A stretch of 64,000 bases of DNA from Eumeta japonica (taxonomy: Eukaryota > Arthropoda > Insecta > Lepidoptera > Psychidae). The notes beneath the pieces are model-generated. The model did no database searches. It was not told where the DNA came from and worked only from the letters and a program-made list of their open reading frames with translations. Positions 56,055 through 64,000 of the stretch are shown here, piece after piece. The translations under genes and the position numbers were made by a program. The stretch lies in contig BGZK01000708.1 in assembly GCA_005406025.1 (NCBI GenBank), forward strand, positions 1 through 64,000. The letters are read 5' to 3'. Position 1 is the stretch's first letter, and the number at the start of each line of letters is the position of its first letter.

Positions 56055-58585
56055 AATTAACGTTACTCTATTGTAATAACAGGATGATGTGATATTTTTA
56101 TGGTCCATTTGAGAATTTTCTATAAATAGAAATATGTTCGTTGCATTGTTAAACGAAATCTGTACTCAAGAAGTAATGTACATTCCCATTTCCTAAAGAT
56201 TAATTCAAAAAGATAATTTTCTATTTGACTATACCAAATATATAATCAAAATAATAATAGCACAGAAATTCCAATGCATAAAGGAAATAATTTACGAATT
56301 GATTTTTCTTTATATTCATTTAAAGGCTATCAACGCACTAGTGATTCCTTTGGGTTTGTCGGTGTACATGGGAGGCGTTGACCATCTATTCTTTAAGTCC
56401 ACATTCTCATTTGCCCATTAAAAGTTCGCTAAAAAAATCATAGGCCAAGGAAAAGCAGTACAGTAAAAGTAAAGTAATATGCGCGTCAATAATCTAAAGG
56501 CAGGTTTAATTATTAATGAATATTCTTAGTTCATACGTCTCGGAAATGGCGAATACAGGAAATGGTATAAAATATGACCTAATGGGGAATCCGACCGGAA
56601 CTGACGATAAGGGAAGCCTTAGTTACAGGCCAAGTTCACACGTATCGACTTTTAGGGTTCCGTAACGAAATACTATAATAACTGAAGTGAGTGGTTTCTT
56701 CAAAGTGGATTGTTTTAAGCGCATATTTATTATATTTTCGTATTAGTTGTTGTATTTGGCTCACCTTGCCGTTTGTGGCTCCGTTCGTCCACCAGAGCCC
56801 CTTTCTGCCGAGGTCGGTTAAAGCGACTCGTTACCTGTCAGTTGTGTCAAGGCGAAAATATTTTTTTATTTATTTCAAAATATTTAATTCAAAGAATTAT
56901 GGATATTCTTGCTTAAGTGGTAAACGTCCAGGAAATTATTGTAATAAACCAAATTTCTCTCCAGGAGGTGCGATAACCACACAATCGACCACTGTTTAAT
57001 ATTAATTTCTATTTTGGAATTTTCTTAAGGAACTTAAGAAATTTCATTCAGGGAATTCTGTTGTTGCTGCCCGTTATAATCAGTGCCACGTGTCTATGAG
57101 AATTACAGGATCTTTTTGTCACTCCTGCAAGAACGGATGACTGATATTTTGGTGCGCAGACGCCGGATAAGAAGTGCGCAGCGCACTATTCATGAGGCTA
57201 ACGTTAGCGAATGCTATCAAAAAGCTGATACAGAAGTAGGGTACCGTGTACATTTTGCCAGTCTCTTCATACAAGCGTTATTTTTTCATCCTTGCGAGGA
57301 AAAATACATTAGAATCGCTATCAACACGCACCTCCGGTTACATCGAGAAAAACGATTTAATAAAACATTTTGCTGAACAAAATTTCAAATTTTACCCGTT
57401 TTGGAGCAATATCCTTTATGAAAAATAATATTATATGAAAGTCCATGCATCATAGTATCTTTTTGAAGAAAAAAGTTTTCAACAATAGCTTTTCAACATA
57501 AAAATCAACACAGACTTTTGAAATAAAAAAAATATCCTAGATGTGACACTACTGACAGATTAATAAATTGCAGGATCGAAAGATATTGAACATATTCCAG
57601 ATTTTATTTGCTTAAATTCCCTCGCTTTTTAAATAAATAAACAGTTGTTTTACTTTTAACGATAATGAATTTTGAGTTTAATGAAATAACACAAATGCCT
57701 CTAGTTCAAAATTTGTAATTTAATAAACACCGATAATCATTTTGAGGTGTTACAAAAAATTCAGTATTATCTCGACCTATGTGCAGTTTACGTTATTTAT
57801 ATACACGAGAGGTTCTTTTTTAATATCGATAGCGAGACCACGATTCAACTGAGAACAACTAAAATAATTTATTTTATAACCAATCGACAAAACGGCATCT
57901 AGCGCGTGTGGAAAGCTAATCTATAAGGGAAATGAAAATCTGAATGTTGTTTGTAACATTAAAATTATAGTTTTTACCGTGATTGCTTATAATTTTGGCA
58001 AATTTTTTTTGTAATGAATAATCCGGTGTACTGAACCCTTCATAATGAATCCTTGACGATTCTCGTGATCTGTGGAGTCAGAGAGCGTGCTTCAAATTGA
58101 AGTACCTACTACCTCCTTGCGGCTATTATAGAAGCGACTAAAGGGTCGACACAATTTCCAACCGCTCTATTATGGTAACTCAAATGATATCGACTCAGAT
58201 TCGAGTCAGCTTCAAACACGTATCTCGTGTAATGGAGTACGATTAAAGATAAGTTAGAAATAAAATTATTCTGTATTGGTATGGATGTGTCACCAACGGC
58301 TAGATTTTTATTAAATATGCGAAATTAATTCGATCTAAGGAACAAAAGGTACTTAGTGCTTAGCGTAATGTATGTACGCAAATTTTAAGCCATATGTTCT
58401 AGTTAAAATGGGTCTATTTGATGTTTTATTGATCTCGGAGAGCTGATTTACTAGAATAAATGGCGTTATTAATTCGGCGCACTGCACTGTGATCACGTGA
58501 TGCGCCTAAATGTATCAAGACAATGTCTTGACTTCTAAAACATAATTGAGTTAGCGTAATTTCTCATTTCATCTTCGCGGATGGA
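56055..58585. other. Noncoding stretch with repeat traces
   Basis: TTTTAGGGTTCCGTAACGAA at 56650 and GTTTGTGGCTCCGTTCGTCC at 56770 are short copies of lepidopteran repeat ends. TTCTTAAGGAACTTAAGAA at 57022 is a perfect inverted repeat around GAA. Frames of 102 and 97 codons (56691-56999, 57083-57376) have no domain. Confidence 0.4.
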
Positions 58586-58810
58586 AGAGGCATGATCATA
58601 CTGAAGCCAGACCAGGGAATGGCGTAGACCAGCGATGAGCAAGGTATTGTAAGCGGGAATGGCACAGGCATGATTCCAGACCAGAGAATAGCGTAGACCA
58701 GCGATGAGCAAGGTATTGCAAGTAGTGGTTGAAAAACACTTTTCCTACCTATCGGGCATACACTCAGTTCTATAGCCTGATGATGATGATGCTAATGATG
58801 ATCATCTGAA
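58586..58810. repeat. Two-copy tandem duplication and GAT microsatellite
   Basis: Two copies of GGCATGAT...CCAGACCAG, GGAATGGCGTAGACCAGCGA and TGAGCAAGGTATTG start at 58589 and 58667. The first is 78 bp and the second about 62 bp, differing by a few substitutions and a short deletion. A TGATGATGATGATGC microsatellite follows at 58778. Noncoding. Confidence 0.85.
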
Positions 58811-60080
58811 TCCTAGTATTTTGAACATTTTGTACTAGTCCTCATATCACGATGGACTTATCATCGCTACTACTTACTAGTGCTGCTTAGCAATGACGTT
58901 AGAACCAATCGATTTTACAAACAGAACCGTACTATATATTTTAATAGCGATGCATAGGAGAGTAAGTTAAAGAAAACTGAAATTAAATCTGACATCTCAA
59001 TAGATGAGTAAAAATTTAGAATTGTCTAAGAAACAAAGCAACCGACATATGCTCAACACCAAAAATAAAGACAATCTGTATTTACTCGTCGGTCGATTCC
59101 ATGTGGTCACGACTCCATGTAGGGGCTTTGTGTACGCAAATTGAACAAAGTCTCCGTAGATACATAATATTTCACGGGAGGAGTGAAATTTTGGGTCAAT
59201 TTTTAATACATATTTCCAAAAATAATGATATTTAAAAGAAAAAAAAACCGCATATCATTTAAATTTAAAAGAGTATCTTGAACGCCAGGGAACCCTAAAA
59301 AGACGTTACACACGTAACTGACTGAAAATGTGTTGCCAGAAAAAGCCATGAATTTGTGAAACCTTTACTCTAATTCTATTCATATGTGACCGTTTATTCT
59401 ATCCTGTGACCATTCATATTATCGATGGGAATAACGGGAATACTGAGGATCGAAAAGACAATATTTCTCTCTATCTAAGCCCGTTTAGCGCGACGCTTTC
59501 GCGTATGCTACATTGTGATGTCAGACTTAAATCACCCTACTGCAGAAACATGCCCTCCTATAACGTAATCTATGGATTCCAGACGGACGACTTCGGACCT
59601 CCAGCTCTGCGCGCCGGCCCGGTGCGGCTCGGGGCCGGCGACGACCGTCGTGAAATATGCGACGACAGCTCGTGCTCTGCGAGGCACAGAGCGAGCGATT
59701 TTCGTTTAGGTCAATACTTATTTTGTTCGATGTCAATTTTTCGAAAAACAAGTTCTAATACCTTCCATCAACGTAGTAATTTTTTTAATTACATGCTAAG
59801 GTTGTCGTGTCAAATTACCATTACTTTCCTCCTGAGGAATATTCTCTAAGACACTTCTTATTCCGCATTCGGGAGTTCCATCTCAATCCTTTGTTACAGC
59901 GTCCGTGAATGACGGCTTGACGTGCTTTTTCAATTTACGCAGCGTGAAGAAGCCTACGGTTCGAAGTCAGCGCTTTCGGCCAATGCCCCGCGCCGCCATT
60001 GCGTTATTTTCTATATTATTTTACATTTTCTGTGCTTCTATATTAGAAATTAGCTAAAATTATGGCTTTGTGGGGACTCA
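58811..60080. other. Noncoding stretch with GC block at 59.6 kb
   Basis: CAGGGAACCCTAAAAAGACG at 59288 is a trace of the GGAACCCTAAAAA family. A GC-rich block at 59595-59700 (TGCGCGCCGGCCCGGTGCGG, GGGGCCGGCGACGACCGTCG) lies within the longest open frame of the window (59406-59849). That frame starts at GTG, not ATG, and has no domain. No gene is claimed. Confidence 0.35.
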
Positions 60081-60081
60081 C

Positions 60082-60231
60082 GAAAGTGGTACTTATTTAA
60101 ATGTTAGTTATTCTATAATAAAAAAGTAAAAAAAAAACATTCTTTTCAAGTGAAAAAAAGTCAACAGAATAAGTATTCTGCTGACTTTTGTTGTTAATAC
60201 TTAAACTAAAAGTAAAAACAGTACCACTTTC
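60082..60231. mobile_element. 150-bp foldback element with nested hairpin
   Basis: The outer ends GAAAGTGGTACT (60082-60093) and AGTACCACTTTC (60220-60231) are perfect inverses. In the centre AAAAGTCAACAGAATA (60156-60171) and TATTCTGCTGACTTTT (60174-60189) form a tight hairpin with one mismatch and a 2-nt loop. The sequence between is A/T-rich and partly self-complementary. Probably a small MITE. Confidence 0.7.
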
Positions 60232-61255
60232 TTTTTATTAAGTTCTAATGAAAATAAGTTGTTCAGAAATTTCCAGAAAACAGTCTTATTTTATGCTCTA
60301 AGTTTTACTCATATAATTTATTTTATATACCTCTCATTTTAGTAATTAACATTTATAAACATTTTTTTTAATATCTTAGTTTTCGTTACAGCCGTATTTT
60401 TGAAAGTTTTCAGAAACTCTCAACAAATTTCACCAACTGTGCGCTACCAAAGCATTATTTATTGTATTTTTTATTTAAAACGAACCCTATAAATATATGT
60501 ACACATTTATGTATATGCAATGTTAGAAAAAAAAATGTAATTTAGTTTATTATTTAACATTTTTTTATTAAAATAATTATAGATAGCACAAGTAAAACCC
60601 TCAGATATAATATTGAAATAAATACACTTTGAGTAGATTTTTTTATATAAAGGGTCGCAAAATGTAATACATCTGCTGCCCAGTGATGGGATTCATTTCG
60701 CTCGTCTTAAATTACCCTTTTTAATATTCCGTATTACCCTTTGGATGAACTCGGTATGCGGCGGTGGTCGTTTTGTCGCAAATTCGGCAGTTCCTACTCA
60801 TTCCGACCTCACTGAAAAATGTTAATTTTCCGGATTTAACGTATATTTAGGGCTGCATAAAGCCCTATTACGAATTTCCGTTAAACGAAATGTAGCTCGG
60901 TGAGAGTCAATTGAGTTTTAGCGTGTCACAGGCTTCGTACGCCGGCACGTCAGATAACCTCACACATATGTACCGTCGAGCTCGCTGTGACGTCATCGTG
61001 ATTTCGATCTAGGACAAGTTGTCAATTTTTGTTATATTTATTACGAGATCCACGTTCGATGTAAAGAGAACCATTTAAAGATTGCAAGTTTTTGTTTTTT
61101 TGAACTATATTGATTTCCTTGTCAGAAATTTAAATGAGCACACTAAAGAATAATGTATAAAATTGAATATGAATTTTAAATAGACTTAAAAAGGTTTTCA
61201 AAGTCATATACTATATACTAAGTATTTAGAGGAGTCACGTGTCAAAGTCCTTAGG
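60232..61255. other. AT-rich stretch, no gene seen
   Basis: Simple A/T-rich sequence with one mixed patch at 60890-61010 (GTACGCCGGCACGTCAG, GTGACGTCATCGTG). No coding call. Confidence 0.45.
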
Positions 61256-61340
61256 CTGAGCTGGCTGCGCGGCGGCGGCGGGGCCAACGGCGACAGCGGC
61301 CTTCGGTGGCCTCGAGCCACCGGGCTGTTAGATCGCTCGT
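61256..61340. promoter_or_regulatory. Short GC block with (GCG)n run and hairpin
   Basis: GCGCGGCGGCGGCGGGGCCA is followed by CGGTGGCCTCGAGCCACCGG, a perfect short hairpin. Could be regulatory or a structured RNA. Nothing more can be shown. Confidence 0.3.
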
Positions 61341-62940
61341 GATGGTGCGGCGAGAAGATGGCTTTTGTCTAATATACGTCGACGAGAATGTTACCTAGGA
61401 AGAGGTTTATTTTTGCGTACGATTTATTATGCGCTAAAGAAGAAGTTCATTCTTTGAAGAAAGAAAAAAAAAAAGGAAAAGTGAATTCTACGACAATTAT
61501 GAAGATATAGGACAAAGCTCTCAAAAATTTTGTGAATACACAAGAATGAGTATAAAAACATTTGACTACTTCCATGATGTTTATTTTTACTGTCCCGCAT
61601 AGCTGATTCTGATAACACAGCTGAGATTAATGTTTCGCGATCCATCACAAGAAATCTACTTACTATATACACAGCACTACATTAGTGGAGTGGTCGCGAA
61701 AAACGCAAACAGGTTTATATGTGTCGCGCCGCGCCGACATCGCGCGCATCCCGCTCTTAGGCCGCTGGTTACTCCCGCCCGCGGCCGCTGTATTCCAGGT
61801 CGCACCAGCACGGGCACAGGCTTTGGTCATGTTCGCTGCCACCCCGCCCCGCCGCCGCTCCGCAAATCACTCGTCTCCGGGTCGTGGCCTTAGTATTCGC
61901 GTACGTGTATACGCATGTATTATATTACATGTACAGTCTAGTATACTTGGCGAGAACCAAGTTCGACTTACGGATTTTCTGGCGAGTCTGGCCCGTTCCA
62001 GTGTCGAGCGTTCGAGTAAAGTTTGTATACGAGGGATCTCCCGTTTTTCGCTGAAAATTAGCCTTTTTGGCCACTAACAACAACGTCCTGAACAAATCAA
62101 ATTTCGACACCATCAACAAAACCGCTGCATCCGTTTGATAGTAAATCCGAATGTATCTCATGGTACAGAATATAGATTTGATACTAAAAACTAGGTGTAT
62201 ATAAAAATATATAAAGACATATCAATGTTTCTGAACACACATATTTCTCGTCCTTAGAAAGCGGGAATAAAAATGTACATAAATCCAATTCAGGAGAATT
62301 CCCACAGGCAATAGACAAATGCGTAAATCTAGTATTTTACTTGTTTATTCTCCATAATCTGAACGGCTCCTCGTTGTCGAGCGTTAGCATATAAATGGTG
62401 CGCGATGAAAGAGGATTTGCACATCTCGAACTTCGCCCGAGCCCCTTACCGATGAATACGTATTAAAATACTCGCGGCACTCACATCGTAGTGCTGGGCC
62501 ACTCACGGACAATCTCACCGCAGACCGATCGATGTCTCACCGAAGGTTTAAATAATGCAAACATTTAACAATTACTCATTTCAACAAGTCTTTTGGGATC
62601 ACACAGAAATTCTTTCCTTGACAAAGTAAGGACTTTGCGCTATTCAATTACATCATATAATGTTATGGTAAATGAACGAATTAAAAAAAAGTGTGTGAGA
62701 ACGTGTGTGCTAGCATCGAGATTGAAGCGATTCAATTCCGTTCACGTCGCAAGTCCAGCCGGCGCCTGCCCGGAGAACCGTCAAAGCTCTATCGCCGTAG
62801 CGGGTCCGGTCGCCCCGCCGCTAAGCACGCGCCGCCCCACAACTGTTCCGCCGCACACCGAAAGACCTGAGCCCCGCGCCGGCGGCCGATCACGGCTTAG
62901 CGTGCTGTCCGAGACACGGAACGTGCTGTATGATTTGACT
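61341..62940. other. Noncoding stretch with two CpG blocks
   Basis: CpG-rich blocks lie at 61725-61885 (GCCCGCGGCCGCTGTATTCC, CCGCCCCGCCGCCGCTCCGC) and 62750-62930 (CCCCGCCGCTAAGCACGCGC). Frames of 130 and 116 codons that cross them start at non-ATG codons or have no domain. CATATAAATGGTGCGCG at 62389 is a possible TATA box. Confidence 0.35.
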
Positions 62941-64000
62941 TAAGTTTATAACTCATCGGTCGATTCGCCCGCGACCAGCACCGAACCCGGTACCCTTCGA
63001 TTAGAGTTCGAAATCGATGCGCTTGTCCGTCGGCCGTCTCGTCACACCCATCAGCGTACAGCTGTAGTGTACGTATATTTACTAGAGACGCAAGACGGCT
63101 CGTTCATCTAAGCTCCGTAATACTTCATTTTTAAGCACCACGAGCCGTAAGTTGATCAAATGATAATCCTTTATTCTAAAGAGTTGTCAGGCGCGTTTAT
63201 ACAATTTGAATTTTTATAAGTGAAAGTATTAACAGAAATGCAATATATATATATTAGTAATAATAGATGTAAGGGCCTCGATTAAAAAAAATGTGCGGCG
63301 GTTCATCCATCCGTATGTATTTACATATAGACGACACGATCACGCCTCGTCCCAAAAAGGTTTTTTTTTTATCAGCTTTAGATTAAATATTTACAATCTG
63401 TGTTCAGAAACCATAAAATTAATATGACATAAAGTTGTAAATAAATGTAAACAAGCGCAATGGCTGACCAATACTATCTACATTAAAATTGGTTAAGTTC
63501 CTTGTGATGTTGATTAAAGTTAATAGGGAGGTCAGCGCGTTTACTTCGAATCGGACGCTACCACATGGGAATACTTGTCACGGGCGAACTGTCCGATAAT
63601 TTTCTAAGTTGAGTGAAATCAGGAGCTCCGTACATCCAAAAAGCATGTCAAGCAGCACCATCACCGCCCCGATGATAACGAACGAGGACCGACTGTCTTC
63701 TCAGATGATAAAAGAGTATAGAAGAATATTCCATAGCAGTAAAGTATCGAAAATTTGCCATAACAACCTCAGAATTAACATCAAACACAATGAGATTACG
63801 AGTTGTTCATTGTCCTATCCCTTTTAAGTACATTACAATGATTAGCCAGGTCTATTCGCCGTTCGTTGCATGACCGCCCCCGCATCGTTATTCTAAATTC
63901 TCGCCTTCTACAAGAACAAGTCTTCGGTTTTCTCGTTTACGCAGATAGCATATGGAGAAGAAATAAACGTAATACTGGCGCAATATATTCTGAATAGGGC
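62941..64000. other. Noncoding stretch with an exon-like segment near 63.65 kb
   Basis: Between 63609 and 63736 the frame with ATG at 63645 (MSSSTITAPMITNEDRLSSQ) uses GC-richer codons than its flanks and ends near a donor-like CA|GTAAAGT at 63737. There is no domain and the acceptor side is poor, so it is noted without a CDS call. The rest is AT-rich with no recognised repeat. Confidence 0.3.

Noticed and set aside
59406..59849. Longest open frame in the window (147 codons, plus strand)
   Set aside because: Begins at GTG with no in-frame ATG near the start, no domain or repeat of residues, and straddles a GC block that suppresses stop codons.
61685..62077. 130-codon frame over a CpG-rich block
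   Set aside because: Starts at GTG, arginine/alanine-rich from GC bias, overlaps an 87-codon frame in another phase, no recognisable domain.

Overview
The window looks like gene-poor nuclear DNA from an insect, most probably a moth or butterfly. It is AT-rich and every open frame is short (the longest is 147 codons and lacks an ATG). It is crowded with decayed repeats of types I recognise from lepidopteran genomes: GGAACCCTAAAAA ends next to GACGGACA-type microsatellites, CCGGCCAAG / GGGTTCCGTAG modules, RTE-like CCGCGGCTTCGTCC heads and GAAATCGGTCYRG tails, and GGAACGAAGTTCC MITE ends. Family assignments rest on motif reading and recall, not on a database search. No complete protein-coding gene, rRNA, functional tRNA or CRISPR array can be supported.

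Layout. 1-5.3 kb: AT-rich DNA with MITE remnants (about 640 and 1840-2262), older repeat modules and one exon-like segment at 3789-3983. 5.3-6.57 kb: a dead mariner on the minus strand with recognisable inverted terminal repeats (ITRs). 9.1-16 kb: two colinear copies of a composite repeat (9.47-9.92 and 13.7-15.98 kb) with a second mariner (12.6-13.56 kb) between them. 16.6-19.84 kb: a MITE and a large foldback with arms of about 430 bp. 20-32 kb: mostly unique AT-rich sequence broken by short GC-rich CpG blocks, an imperfect foldback at 28.26-28.42 kb and a signal-peptide-like first-exon candidate at 27.08 kb. 32.57-34.4 kb: a hairpin, a third mariner with both ends, and a BEL/Pao retrotransposon remnant. 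35-43 kb: a possible 67-residue secreted peptide, a tRNA-derived SINE, a decayed hexamer array, a 268-bp palindrome and two GC blocks that resemble developmental enhancers. 48.96-49.99 kb: a 14-copy, roughly 70-bp minisatellite that abuts the 3' end of a repeat relic. 50-64 kb: repeat fragments, small hairpins, a further foldback and several CpG blocks.

How it works together. Nothing here forms a pathway. The most economical reading is a large intron or intergenic desert near a developmentally regulated gene. Short GC-rich islands carrying GATA-type (TTATC) and homeodomain-type (TTAATTA) sites would be candidate control elements, and the rest is eroded transposon fill. Three weak coding candidates (3789-3983, 27080-27154, 35111-35314) would matter if confirmed, because they could be exons of a gene spanning the window or small secreted peptides. 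I found no convincing new biological system. The most distinctive structures are the hairpin-unit minisatellite, the large and small palindromes, and the hexamer-array repeat family.
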